From NCBI GenBank assembly GCA_964602475.1, contig CAZRRN010000004.1, positions 26,480 through 90,479 on the forward strand: DNA of 64,000 nt, given 5' to 3'. The number at the start of each line of letters is the position of its first letter. The first letter of the stretch is position 1. A model generated the notes under the pieces. The model saw only the letters and a list, made by a program, of their open reading frames with translations. It was not told where the DNA came from and ran no database searches. Source of the DNA: SZUA-448 sp964602475 (GTDB taxonomy: Bacteria; Bacillota; Clostridia; Lachnospirales; Lachnospiraceae). Both the position numbers and the translations under genes were made by a program. Of this stretch, positions 9,266 to 18,107 are shown one piece after another.

Positions 9266-9748
9266 TCAATCAACCGTCAGATCCGCTGCTTCGACCGGTA
9301 GTACCATCTGCAGCTGTTCCAGTGTCAGCTCAATCTGATAACCAATCCGTCCGCCGCTCACGATGACCGTGCTGCACTGTTTCGCACTGTTATGAATCAC
9401 GGTTTTAAATTGCTTTTTCATCCCGACCGGCGAACAGCCGCCGTGGATATATCCGGTCAGTCCGAGAAGATCTCGCGACTTAAGCATTTCTATCGACTTT
9501 TCTCCGACCACACGTGCTGCTTTTTTCAGGTCAAGTTCTTCCGCCGCCGGTATGATAAAGACATAATGCTCTGTACTTTTTCCTGTTGTAACCAGTGTCT
9601 TGAAAACATGCTCCGGTGCTTCATTCAGCAGAGCTGCCACCTCCACCCCCGAAAGAGCGTTCTCTGCCGTGTAGAAAAATTCCTTATAAGTTATTTTCTT
9701 GCTGTCTAGTTTTCTGGTTGCGTTCGTTTTATCATTTTTGGAACTCAT
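9266..9748 (-). CDS. ybaK: Cys-tRNA(Pro)/Cys-tRNA(Cys) deacylase, YbaK/EbsC family
   Basis: This is a 160-residue trans-editing hydrolase of the YbaK branch. It removes Cys mischarged on tRNA-Pro. The family Lys is in EHVFKTLVTTG, followed by the IPAAEELDLKKAA segment and the conserved GYIHGGCSPVGMKK block. Length is normal and it starts at an ATG behind AAAGGGTAAAAA. It sits downstream of the ribosome-associated GTPase-nuclease fusion gene, so a translation-quality grouping is possible but not proven. Confidence 0.93.
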   Translation of the reverse strand: MSSKNDKTNATRKLDSKKITYKEFFYTAENALSGVEVAALLNEAPEHVFKTLVTTGKSTEHYVFIIPAAEELDLKKAARVVGEKSIEMLKSRDLLGLTGYIHGGCSPVGMKKQFKTVIHNSAKQCSTVIVSGGRIGYQIELTLEQLQMVLPVEAADLTVD

Positions 9749-9811
9749 TTTTTACCCTTTCTACGATCCAGTTATTTACCATACGTTCCGGATTCACCAG
9801 CGGTTTATCCG

Positions 9812-12364
9812 CTATGTTTCCAAATATTCCTCACGTAGCGTTTCTTCTTCCGTTCTGATTCTGTGCAGAAATTCGTCCGCATTCAGTACCCTGCACCCAG
9901 CTCCACAGATAATCACCTGTTCCAGGCGGTCGGAGGTTGCAACTGTAATGTTATAATTATTGCTGTTCTGATGTGAAAAGTGTTCAATAAAGCAATCTGC
10001 TGTTTCGGCCTCTTTTGTATAAACAACATCAATGTTGTGGTATCGAAGCTGTTCTGTTACGTGACCCTGTACACGATAAGCATCAAACACCGCTATTACC
10101 TTACTGTCGCACACTCCCTGATAATTACACAGAATATCAAGAAGCCGTCCGCGAGCTCCATCCAGATTGATTTTCGTCAGTTCCCGAAGCTCCTCCCATG
10201 CGAAGATGATATTATACCCGTCCACCAGCAGATAACGGTCTCTCATGTCTTTCTTCTTCGGAGCTGTTCTCATTGGCTGAAGTTCTGTCCTTCTTGTTAT
10301 TCCGGAACGTTTTTCCTCTTTCTCCCGCTGATTGGCGAATGAAGTCCGCCGAAGAATCGCGTCAATTTCCTCGGTTCCGACCCAGCGCTCTTCTGACTTT
10401 TTCTGCTCTGGATTCTCATCATTCACATCCGTGGGAACTTGTTTCTGAAACTCTCTCCCTCCCTCGATATGCATGTAATCCTTCACCTTGCTCCACTCAA
10501 CAAAAAAACCGGAACCTCCGGAACAGAATACCGATCCGGCCGGATTTTCCGGATCCTGTTCCGGATTATATGCCATCTTTGAAATAATTCTTTCACTTTC
10601 ATGACACGGTTCATATCCCCGAATCGTACAGCTTAGATGTCCGAGTCCTTTGGAATAGGATGTTACTTCCTTCTGGTAACCTCGAAGTGATGCAACCGGC
10701 GCGTAGCCGGTTATGACCGCAAACCCATCCGTCAGCTCCGGTGCTCCGGTTTTGGCAGACAGCTGCTCAAGCTCCGTTATGGCACGTCCCACATTTTCTG
10801 CTGGAATCTCCAGGCGAAAATCATAATATGGTTCCAACAGTACAGATTCTGCCTGCATCAGTCCCTGACGTACCGCCCGGTAGGTTGCCTGCCTAAAGTC
10901 CCCGCCTTCGGTATGCTTTTTATGTGCTCTTCCGGCAATCAGCGTTATTTTCACATCGGTCAACACTGCTCCAGTCAGCACTCCCTTATGTTCCTTTTCG
11001 TATAAATGGGTCATTACAAGCCTTTGCCAGTTCTTATCCAGTTCATCTTCACTGCAGTCTGTCTCATATACCATTCCGCTTCCCGGGGTTCCCGGCTCCA
11101 GTTTTAGATGCACCTCAGCATAATGCTTAAGCGGTTCAAAATGCCCTACACCCTCCACTGTACTTGTAATTGTTTCGTGGTATACAACATTCCCCGGTCC
11201 GAATTCCACTTCAATTCCGAAACGCTCCTGAATCAGCCGCCGGAGTATCTCAGTCTGAACCTCGCCCATGACTGCCACTTGTATTTCCTGCAGTTTTTCG
11301 TTCCATAACAAATGAAGTTCCGGATTCTCCTCTTCCAGGGTTCGAAGCTTCCCGAGCAGAACAAAAGGATTTGTTCCCTCCGGCAGCCCCAGCCTGCAAA
11401 GCAGCACCGGTGTAAGAAGCGGAAGCGCAAGCTCCTGTTCTTTTCCGTAACCTTCGCCGGGAATACTTTTCTTTAGCCCAGTTACTGCGCAAATCGTTCC
11501 CGCGCAGGCTTCTTCCACCGGTTCAAACCCATTTCCGGAGTATATCCGGATCTGATTCACCTTCTCCTGTGACTTAAGAATATCACGAACCTTCATACAT
11601 CCACCGGTAATTTTCAGATGTGTAAGACGATTGCCCTGCCCGTCATGTGATATTTTAAATACTCTGGCGCCGAATTCGCTCGAATATTCCTTTTTGCTGA
11701 TATACTGCTCCAATCCTTCCAAAAGCTCCTTGATTCCTTCTCCGCGAAGCGCCGACCCCGAAAAGCACGGAATCAGTTCACGGGTTGAAATCAATTCACG
11801 TATTGTTTCGTCTTGGATCGTTCCACCGCCAAGATACCGTTCTACCAGAGCTTCCCTGCAGATTGCAATTGATTCATAAAATTCTTTGTTTTTTTTGGAA
11901 AAATTCACACATGGAACCGTAACTGCCGACTGTATTTCTCTTCTTACACGATTTACATCCGCCCCGTCACGGTCTGTTTTATTAATAAAAACAAACACCG
12001 GAATATGGTAGATATCCAGCAGATGAAGCAAGGTTCTTGTATGCGCCTGTACACCTTCTACGGCACTGATTACAAGAACCGTATAATCGAGCACAGGAAG
12101 CACTCGTTCCATTTCTGCCGAAAAATCCACATGTCCCGGTGTATCAAGCAGTGTAATCTCATATTGTCCGAGCGGTATGACCGCCTGTTTCGAAAAAATG
12201 GTAATCCCTCGTTCCTGTTCCAGAGTATAATAATCCAGGAAAGCATCACCATGGTCTACGCGACCCTTACGGCGAAGCTTTCCTGTCTCATATAAAATCG
12301 CTTCAGTTAAGGTTGTCTTGCCGGCATCTACATGCGCCAGCACTCCGAGAGTTACTTTATTCAT
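9812..12364 (-). CDS. TetM/EF-G-like translational GTPase fused to a Rae1/YacP-type NYN nuclease domain
   Basis: This is an 850-residue protein. Residues 1-230 form a translation-factor GTPase with G1 AHVDAGKTT, G2 RGITI, G3 DTPGH, G4 NKTD and G5 SGSAL. Residues of about 240-600 cover the EF-G/TetM-like domains II-V, including GGDFRQATYRAVRQG in domain IV, where true tetracycline-protection proteins have PADFR. A charged linker of about 90 residues follows. From about residue 709 there is a full NYN/PIN domain like B. subtilis Rae1 (YacP): LLVDGYNIIFAW, VFDAY, YTKEAETAD and VATSDRLEQ. The DGYN and ETAD acidic residues expected for metal binding are present. Known Rae1 cleaves mRNA inside the ribosome; here the same domain is tethered to a factor that should enter the A site. 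It follows the CarD-like gene by 5 bases. It is unlikely to be a genuine tet gene. Confidence 0.9.
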   Translation of the reverse strand: MNKVTLGVLAHVDAGKTTLTEAILYETGKLRRKGRVDHGDAFLDYYTLEQERGITIFSKQAVIPLGQYEITLLDTPGHVDFSAEMERVLPVLDYTVLVISAVEGVQAHTRTLLHLLDIYHIPVFVFINKTDRDGADVNRVRREIQSAVTVPCVNFSKKNKEFYESIAICREALVERYLGGGTIQDETIRELISTRELIPCFSGSALRGEGIKELLEGLEQYISKKEYSSEFGARVFKISHDGQGNRLTHLKITGGCMKVRDILKSQEKVNQIRIYSGNGFEPVEEACAGTICAVTGLKKSIPGEGYGKEQELALPLLTPVLLCRLGLPEGTNPFVLLGKLRTLEEENPELHLLWNEKLQEIQVAVMGEVQTEILRRLIQERFGIEVEFGPGNVVYHETITSTVEGVGHFEPLKHYAEVHLKLEPGTPGSGMVYETDCSEDELDKNWQRLVMTHLYEKEHKGVLTGAVLTDVKITLIAGRAHKKHTEGGDFRQATYRAVRQGLMQAESVLLEPYYDFRLEIPAENVGRAITELEQLSAKTGAPELTDGFAVITGYAPVASLRGYQKEVTSYSKGLGHLSCTIRGYEPCHESERIISKMAYNPEQDPENPAGSVFCSGGSGFFVEWSKVKDYMHIEGGREFQKQVPTDVNDENPEQKKSEERWVGTEEIDAILRRTSFANQREKEEKRSGITRRTELQPMRTAPKKKDMRDRYLLVDGYNIIFAWEELRELTKINLDGARGRLLDILCNYQGVCDSKVIAVFDAYRVQGHVTEQLRYHNIDVVYTKEAETADCFIEHFSHQNSNNYNITVATSDRLEQVIICGAGCRVLNADEFLHRIRTEEETLREEYLET

Positions 12365-12369
12365 CCAAT

Positions 12370-12864
12370 TTACTGAACCCTGGATGCAATCAAAGCCTGC
12401 ATCTCACTTTTTTCACGACCGATAGCAAACGCAAGCTCACTGTACAGATTATCCTCCGCGAGCTTAAAATAGCGGTCATCCGTGGCGGTTGTCTTCTTTC
12501 CTTCCTCTAGGCGTTTCTTTCTCCGGAAATATAAGGTCTTTATCATACTGACCAGTTCCTTGCAGTCACAGCTTCGGATTGCTTCTTTGTATCGTGCATC
12601 CCTCTGCTTGTCGTCCTGAATAATAATCTCTTCAATATTCGGAATTTCTTCAATCAGCTTCCAAGCTTCCTTCTCGGTCAATACCGGGCGCATATTGTCA
12701 TTTTGCTCTTCTGCCGGAGTAAAAATCTCGCTTCCGTGTTCATTGATCGGTATTAAAAAATAATAGTCTTTATCGGATGCGCCTTCCATAGCAAGAGGGG
12801 CAATATCCTTTACCTTACATATCCCTCCGCTTCGATGTATTACATATTCACCAATTGAAAACAT
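12370..12864 (-). CDS. CarD/CdnL-TRCF-RID family transcriptional regulator
   Basis: This is a 164-residue protein. The N-terminal 55 residues (FSIGEYVIHRSGGICKV and following strands) form the RNA-polymerase-interacting Tudor-like domain of the CarD family. The C-terminal part is helical and basic (LYFRRKKRLEEGKK), the DNA-binding half. Family members bind the RNAP beta subunit and change open-complex stability at promoters. It is transcribed from the promoter at 12980-13008 and lies 5 bases ahead of the GTPase-nuclease gene, so the two are probably co-expressed. Confidence 0.88.
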   Translation of the reverse strand: MFSIGEYVIHRSGGICKVKDIAPLAMEGASDKDYYFLIPINEHGSEIFTPAEEQNDNMRPVLTEKEAWKLIEEIPNIEEIIIQDDKQRDARYKEAIRSCDCKELVSMIKTLYFRRKKRLEEGKKTTATDDRYFKLAEDNLYSELAFAIGREKSEMQALIASRVQ

Positions 12865-12979
12865 ATATCATCCATTCTGCGCTGTACTTAAAGCTGATGC
12901 AGCCCATGCCGTACAACGCCAAACACAGACTGCGGTAGTTTCAAACCATAGTCGAATGCTTTATGACGACTATATAAAC

Positions 12980-13008
12980 AGTATAACACATTTTTGCGGA
13001 TAATGTAA
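12980..13008 (-). promoter_or_regulatory. Predicted sigma-A promoter for the CarD-GTPase unit
   Basis: Minus-strand TTACAT (13003-13008) and TATACT (12980-12985) are spaced by 17 bases. The leader to the ATG is about 110 bases and shows no clear terminator hairpin. Confidence 0.6.
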
Positions 13009-13124
13009 GTGCTTTATTGACACGGAGAGCATTTTTGGTGACTATTTATATTTATTAACCCAAAAATATTGTTTATTATTACAATTGTCATACAATGCAA
13101 GCAGACATTGCTTCTTTTTTGACT

Positions 13125-15062
13125 CTATTCGGTTCGTTTTGCTTCCCATTCCTGATTCAGTATGTAATCTGCAAATCCTGTTTCCGGAAGCGGTTTTGAA
13201 AAATAGTACCCCTGAACATAATCGATTTCCTTCTCTTTGATCAGTAAAAACTGCTCCCAGGTTTCAACTCCTTCAGCAAGAATCAGCATCTGCATTTCCT
13301 TCGCCATCCGAATTACATGATTCAATATAATGTCTGACCGGCTACTGGTTCCATAAGACCACAGAAGCGATTTATCCAGCTTAATCATATAGAACGGCAG
13401 TTCCAGAATGCTGTTCAGATTGGCATATCCGGTTCCATAGTCATCAATGGAAAACTCACAGCCTCCGGCAAGAATTGTCTCCATGACCTGCTTTAAGTTA
13501 TCCATGGAATTAGATGCCGCTGTTTCCGTAATTTCAAAATGTATCAGTTCCGGAGCTACATTGTAGCTGTGTATCGTTCTGAAAATATCACTGCACAGAT
13601 TTTCCTGCATACATTCCACCACAGAAAGATTCACATCAATCATTTCAATTCCGAGTGCTTTCATATCAACACGGGAAACAAATTCACAGACCTTACGAAG
13701 TACAATATTTCCGATTTGCAGAATGTGACCGTTTTTCTCCGCAAGCGGAATAAACAATTCCGGTGAAATCCACCCAAGCACCGGATCATTTAACCGTATC
13801 AGTGCTTCGGCAGATGTAACCCGTTTTTCTTTGACCGAATAAATCGGCTGATACCAAACTTCAAACGATTCGTTGTCAATGGCTCGTTCTATTGCTCCTT
13901 CTATCGCTACAGTATGTGCTATTTCATGAAGAATCTCGTCATCTACTTCAATAAAGCAGGAGCTGCGATTCACATCATCCAGCTTCATCATACAGTAATC
14001 CATATTAGTCAGAATACTTTCCAGAGATGCTGCAAACTTCGGTATTTCTATACTGCTGACAGAAATGTTCAGCTTCACATCAACCCCATTGATTGTCCAT
14101 GGTCTGCGGAATCGACTGCTCAGCTTCTGTATAATCTCCTCCGCCACCTCATGCTTATATGCTATGACCGCCAGCGTACTGCTGGTAATCCGGAAATGAT
14201 GGGTATGGATATTGATCCCGCGAAGGTATTCTGCAATATCGCGAAGCAGCAAATCACAGTTCTCCACTCCGAAAATACTGTTGTAGGTTTTAAGCCCATT
14301 CACCCTGATTCCAAGAAAGAAAAATTTCTTTTCATCTTCAAAATAGCTGTTGCAGAGATTGATAAACGCAGCATTGTTAAAGCTTCCAGTCAGTGAATCA
14401 ATATGATCGCTTGGGTTCTGCAGCGATAGATACAGCATCATCATAGACGCTGATGTTGCCGCACCCACCAGCATTATATTCAGGAAAAAGAACTGAGCCA
14501 CAACCGCAGCAAAGGTAAATACGCTGACAGAAACAACCGCAACAACCTGCAGATACTTCAGACGCTTATGAAAATAAACCGCCAGACCGCCCATACCAAG
14601 CAGGTACAACGCCGGTGAAATGTAATGAACAATGAACAACGGACCTCGGAAATAAGCTCCTGCCTGGTCAAAATAAAAGAAAGCACCTGTAAAAATGTTG
14701 GTCAGTATCAGGATACAGTGAATAACGCCCGGGATAGCCCATATCCATGGCTTGTTCAGTTTTGCAAGCCGCAGCTGTCCGGTCAGGGCAAGCGCATAGT
14801 AAAATCCGATTACTGCAAATACTGCCTGTGAAAGATAAAACAGTGTATTAAGCAAGAACGGCGCTCCCGACGGATAACTCGAATAATTCATGATTGCATG
14901 TGAAGACCATGCATCAAATATATTATTGACCAGCGCAAGAAGCAGCATCACCGTAAAAAGCCGATCGGTAATCCCGGGCAGATGCTTTTTTGAAAAGTAA
15001 AAGAAAACAGCAATACTGATGAACAGGATTGCGCATAACAAAAAGCTGTAATCGTAAGTCAT
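13125..15062 (-). CDS. c-di-GMP phosphodiesterase: membrane sensor, degenerate GGDEF, intact EAL
   Basis: This is a 645-residue protein. Residues 1-215 have about seven membrane helices, as in 7TM sensor histidine kinases. Next is a GGDEF-like domain that keeps the fold (SLTGSFNNAAF) but has lost the GGDEF active-site motif (RITSSTLAV in its place), so it is probably regulatory. The C-terminal EAL domain retains EALIRL, VNLSV, FEITET, DDYGTG, IKLDKS, AEGVE and QGYYFSKP, which are the metal- and substrate-binding residues, so hydrolysis of c-di-GMP to pGpG is predicted. The start was put at the ATG ending at 15062, behind GAAGGTAAAT; upstream in-frame sequence belongs to the repeat element. 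It follows rfbB and the GGDEF gene in one direction. Confidence 0.9.
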   Translation of the reverse strand: MTYDYSFLLCAILFISIAVFFYFSKKHLPGITDRLFTVMLLLALVNNIFDAWSSHAIMNYSSYPSGAPFLLNTLFYLSQAVFAVIGFYYALALTGQLRLAKLNKPWIWAIPGVIHCILILTNIFTGAFFYFDQAGAYFRGPLFIVHYISPALYLLGMGGLAVYFHKRLKYLQVVAVVSVSVFTFAAVVAQFFFLNIMLVGAATSASMMMLYLSLQNPSDHIDSLTGSFNNAAFINLCNSYFEDEKKFFFLGIRVNGLKTYNSIFGVENCDLLLRDIAEYLRGINIHTHHFRITSSTLAVIAYKHEVAEEIIQKLSSRFRRPWTINGVDVKLNISVSSIEIPKFAASLESILTNMDYCMMKLDDVNRSSCFIEVDDEILHEIAHTVAIEGAIERAIDNESFEVWYQPIYSVKEKRVTSAEALIRLNDPVLGWISPELFIPLAEKNGHILQIGNIVLRKVCEFVSRVDMKALGIEMIDVNLSVVECMQENLCSDIFRTIHSYNVAPELIHFEITETAASNSMDNLKQVMETILAGGCEFSIDDYGTGYANLNSILELPFYMIKLDKSLLWSYGTSSRSDIILNHVIRMAKEMQMLILAEGVETWEQFLLIKEKEIDYVQGYYFSKPLPETGFADYILNQEWEAKRTE

Positions 15063-15071
15063 ATTTACCTT

Positions 15072-15160
15072 CATTTCTGCGCGTCTTTTTGTGCATAACA
15101 GACTTTGTGTCAAGCACCGCGCTACACAAATCTGTGTGTGAAAGGTTCATCTTTCACACT
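15072..15160 (-). repeat. 90-bp intercistronic repeat element, copy B
   Basis: This is the second copy of the element at 3210-3299. It begins 7 bases after the rfbB stop codon and ends at the EAL gene start region. The first hairpin is perfect here (GTGTGAAAG, loop ATGAAC, CTTTCACAC). A second hairpin (ACACA-GATT-TGTGT) shares bases with it, and a GCGC/GTGC stem pairs with GCAC/GCGC further down. A one-base gap relative to copy A breaks any shared reading frame, so the element is not conserved as protein. Confidence 0.85.
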
Positions 15161-15166
15161 GACCTC

Positions 15167-16219
15167 TCATTCTGTACAATGAACCAGTCGACTGCCATAC
15201 ATCGTTTCAAAATAAGTCTGATATGAACCGTTAATTATATCTTCCAGCCAAGAACGGTGTTCAAGATACCATGCAACCGTGTCTCTGATACCTGTTTCGA
15301 AATCATATTCCGGTCTCCACCCAAGCTCCTGTTCAATCTTAGCAGGATCAATGGCATAGCGCAAATCATGTCCCGGCCGGTCGGTAACGTATTTAATCAG
15401 ACCCTCCGGCTTATTTAGCGCTTTCAGAAGCGTTCTTACAACTTCAAGATTGGTTTTTTCATTGTGACCGCCGATATTATAGACTTCTCCATCCCGGCCT
15501 TTCTGCAGAATCAAGTCAATTGCAGAGCAGTGATCCCTGACATAAAGCCAGTCGCGGATATTTTTGCCTTTCCCGTATACTGGCAGCTCCTGATCTGACA
15601 ATGCGCGGCTGATCATCAGCGGAATCAGTTTTTCCGGAAACTGATATGCTCCATAGTTATTAGAACAGCGGCTGATTGTCACCGGAAGTCCAAAGGTTCT
15701 GTGATAGGCAAGCACAAGAAGATCGGCGCCTGCCTTACTAGCCGAATAAGGACTTGAGGTATGGAGCGGCGTTTCCTCCGTAAAAAAAAGCTCCGGTCGG
15801 TTCAAGGGCAGATCCCCATACACCTCGTCAGTCGAAACCTGATGATATCTGCTGACTCCATAGGTTTTGGCCGCATCAAGAAGTACCTGGGTTCCTACAA
15901 CATTGGATCTTATAAATATCCCAGGATCATGAATACAGCGGTCTACATGAGTTTCTGCTGCAAAATTAACAACAATATCAAACTTTTCCTTACGGAACAG
16001 TTCCATAACAAAATCTGCATCAGAAATACTCCCCTTCACAAATCTGAAGTTTGGATTTTCTTCTGCTTTTCTAAGATTTTCAAGATTTCCTGCATAAGTA
16101 AGAAGATCAAGTACAACAATCCGGCAATCCGGGTACTTGTCCAGCATATAATATACAAAATTACTGCCTATAAACCCGGCACCTCCGGTAACGAGTATTT
16201 TTTTATTTAATTTATACAT
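15167..16219 (-). CDS. rfbB: dTDP-glucose 4,6-dehydratase
   Basis: This is a 350-residue extended-SDR enzyme. VTGGAGFIGSN near the N-terminus binds NAD+, STDEVYGD carries the family Thr/Asp/Glu, and YSASKAG is the catalytic YxxxK. AETHVDR and RPGHDLRYAID are typical of RmlB. It makes dTDP-4-keto-6-deoxyglucose, a precursor of dTDP-rhamnose and other deoxysugars for surface polysaccharide. The other rml genes are not in this window. It lies 60 bases after the GGDEF gene with no obvious promoter between, so co-transcription with c-di-GMP genes on both sides is likely. Confidence 0.96.
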   Translation of the reverse strand: MYKLNKKILVTGGAGFIGSNFVYYMLDKYPDCRIVVLDLLTYAGNLENLRKAEENPNFRFVKGSISDADFVMELFRKEKFDIVVNFAAETHVDRCIHDPGIFIRSNVVGTQVLLDAAKTYGVSRYHQVSTDEVYGDLPLNRPELFFTEETPLHTSSPYSASKAGADLLVLAYHRTFGLPVTISRCSNNYGAYQFPEKLIPLMISRALSDQELPVYGKGKNIRDWLYVRDHCSAIDLILQKGRDGEVYNIGGHNEKTNLEVVRTLLKALNKPEGLIKYVTDRPGHDLRYAIDPAKIEQELGWRPEYDFETGIRDTVAWYLEHRSWLEDIINGSYQTYFETMYGSRLVHCTE

Positions 16220-16279
16220 ATTTCCCCTTTTACGCTATAAAGATGAGTCCTCTTCAAGCTAAATGAAACAGAATTGCTG

Positions 16280-17950
16280 TTATCTCTTCCCTGCTTCCTT
16301 CATTTTCTTTTTGTTCTCATACATACGTCCGTCTGCACGGGAACAAAGCTCCCATCCGGACAGTTCTGAAAACTCGCTCTTCGAAACATATCCTGCTGCG
16401 AAGTCAAGCTGATACTTTTTTTCTGAGTTTTTGTTGAATTCTCCTGTTTTTGAATACAATTCTTTTATCTTCTGTTCCGGTGTTTCTGCGGAATTCTCTG
16501 TCACGGCTGCAACAAATTCATCTCCCGCAATCCTTCCGTAAAGATAGTTTTTATCAAAGACATCCTTAAGAATTCCTGCAAACTGCTGTAAAGCATCATC
16601 TCCGACTGCATGACCGAACCGGTCATTGATCTCCTTGAAATCATTCAGATCCATATAAATCAATGTATATATTGTTCGATCCTCATCCCACTTTTCCAGT
16701 TGTTCAGAGATATAAGCACGATTATTCAGTCCGGTCAGGGTATCTGTATAAGCCATTCTGTAAAGTATTTGTTTCTCCATATCCAAATGGTAAGTCTCTA
16801 CTGCACGCTGAATATAGCTGATAATCATCGTTGAAACGGCAACCAGTGCTGCCAGTGCTACCACTTCAGTTTTTGTCGTTTCTCCGGCTCTGATATATTT
16901 TTCAACATTAAACCGAATAATATCAAGAATGGTAAGCGTAACGGAAAGAACAGTTCCTATCAGGAAAGTGAGTTCTGCTTTTGACTTACTCCTGTTTGCT
17001 TCCAGAAAAGCACAGATAACAACAATAAGAAAATCAATCACAATAATGCCCTGATAGATTGTGAGTACGCTTTGAAAACTATACAAGCCGATATAGCTGG
17101 CAACCATCGTTACCAAAGAAAAAACTGCAGTTCCGGTCAGGCAGACTCCGATGATTTTTTTATTTTTATTTTGTGTTACCAGATTGAAAACAAACAGAAG
17201 CACCGGAATCGGAGCAATAAACAGTGACGAAAATTCAATCAGAGAATGAATATAGTAATTCTGCGATAGAATCTGGAGCAGCCCGGTACTTCCGGTTATC
17301 ATGAGTGCCACGACCGCCGCAACTCCCGAAAGTGACATCAGCATTTTTTCTTCCCTGCGTTTCTTTTTCCGAAACAGCGTAAAAATAAACCCATAAAGTG
17401 CAATCAGCAACAAAAAGGAAGCCACCATCAGCTCCGGAAGTCTCTCATGGAAAAAATAAAGAATGATATCCTCTGCTTCTCCAAGATAAATTGTCTCAAA
17501 ACTTGTAAAGGCATTTTTCTCTGTAACTCTGCATAGAATCGTCAGCGTTTTATCCTTCGCTTCCGGCGGCAGCGAAACCCAAAAATATCCGCTTCCGACC
17601 ATTCTGCCCTCTTCATTATAACTGTCTCCGTATGAAAAAAGCTCTTCCGTATCAAGAAAAATCGCGATCACCGCATGATACACACGTACTTGAAGCAGGG
17701 GCTGCGTAAGCTCTTCGTTGATTGTTCTTGATAGAACAAACTCATCTCCGGACTGGGCTGCCGGGAAAAAGAATTCTTCTAAATTCACATTTTCTGTTGT
17801 TTTATCATTTACGGTAACCGTCCATCCTTCATTAATCCGATAATTTTTTCCCTGCTGTTTCAACAAAGAATGAATTACTACCCACAGAATACTCAGGCAA
17901 AGAACAATCACTGTAAGCTTTAAGATGTATTTTACCGTAGACTTCTGCAC
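16280..17950 (-). CDS. Membrane-bound diguanylate cyclase with 7TMR-DISM-like sensor
   Basis: This is a 556-residue protein. An N-terminal membrane anchor is followed by an extracytoplasmic beta-rich domain (residues 35-165), a block of about seven helices (175-385) as in 7TMR-DISM receptors, then a GGDEF domain starting at TDTLTGLNNRAY. The active-site motif is AGDEF, a variant found in active cyclases, and the metal-binding Asp in YMDLNDFKEIND and the FGHAVGDDAL loop are present. Synthesis of c-di-GMP is therefore predicted. No RxxD inhibitory site was noted. The start is a GTG with GGAGGAAATA upstream and promoter 17988-18016. It heads a unit with rfbB and the EAL gene. Confidence 0.9.
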   Translation of the reverse strand: MQKSTVKYILKLTVIVLCLSILWVVIHSLLKQQGKNYRINEGWTVTVNDKTTENVNLEEFFFPAAQSGDEFVLSRTINEELTQPLLQVRVYHAVIAIFLDTEELFSYGDSYNEEGRMVGSGYFWVSLPPEAKDKTLTILCRVTEKNAFTSFETIYLGEAEDIILYFFHERLPELMVASFLLLIALYGFIFTLFRKKKRREEKMLMSLSGVAAVVALMITGSTGLLQILSQNYYIHSLIEFSSLFIAPIPVLLFVFNLVTQNKNKKIIGVCLTGTAVFSLVTMVASYIGLYSFQSVLTIYQGIIVIDFLIVVICAFLEANRSKSKAELTFLIGTVLSVTLTILDIIRFNVEKYIRAGETTKTEVVALAALVAVSTMIISYIQRAVETYHLDMEKQILYRMAYTDTLTGLNNRAYISEQLEKWDEDRTIYTLIYMDLNDFKEINDRFGHAVGDDALQQFAGILKDVFDKNYLYGRIAGDEFVAAVTENSAETPEQKIKELYSKTGEFNKNSEKKYQLDFAAGYVSKSEFSELSGWELCSRADGRMYENKKKMKEAGKR

Positions 17951-17987
17951 TATTTCCTCCGTAGCAATTTTATTATGAATATTAGTA

Positions 17988-18016
17988 ATAATACCATAAT
18001 TTAATTAAAATATCAA
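17988..18016 (-). promoter_or_regulatory. Predicted sigma-A promoter for the GGDEF-rfbB-EAL unit
   Basis: Minus-strand TTGATA (18011-18016) and TATTAT (17988-17993) are spaced by 17 bases in AT-rich surroundings, about 40 bases before the GTG start. Confidence 0.7.
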
Positions 18017-18064
18017 GTAATGCGAATTTCAGCGAAGTTCCTTTTGTTCTGCGGAACGAAATCG

Positions 18065-18098
18065 CAAAAAAAGGAACCCGCTTCCATTCGGATTCCTT
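18065..18098 (-). terminator. Rho-independent terminator of the Wzz-like gene
   Basis: On the minus strand AAGGAA...CC pairs with GG...TTCCTT (stem ends at 18071 and 18097, one mismatch), followed by a run of T. It ends transcription about 10 bases after the stop codon at 18108. Confidence 0.8.
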
Positions 18099-18107
18099 CT
18101 TGTGTCT

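Noticed and set aside
9812..12364. An acquired tetracycline resistance gene of the TetM type
   Set aside because: The domain IV segment is EF-G-like (GGDFR) and a nuclease domain is fused at the C-terminus. It sits in a chromosomal operon with no mobile element, so it is more likely a housekeeping paralogue.
14923..15150. A 75-codon ORF over the second repeat copy
   Set aside because: It overlaps the EAL gene in another frame, and the first copy has no matching frame after the one-base gap.
13063..18066. A c-di-GMP riboswitch near the GGDEF and EAL genes
   Set aside because: I looked for the GEMM-type conserved core in the leaders and saw none. The leaders are short or hold only the repeat element.
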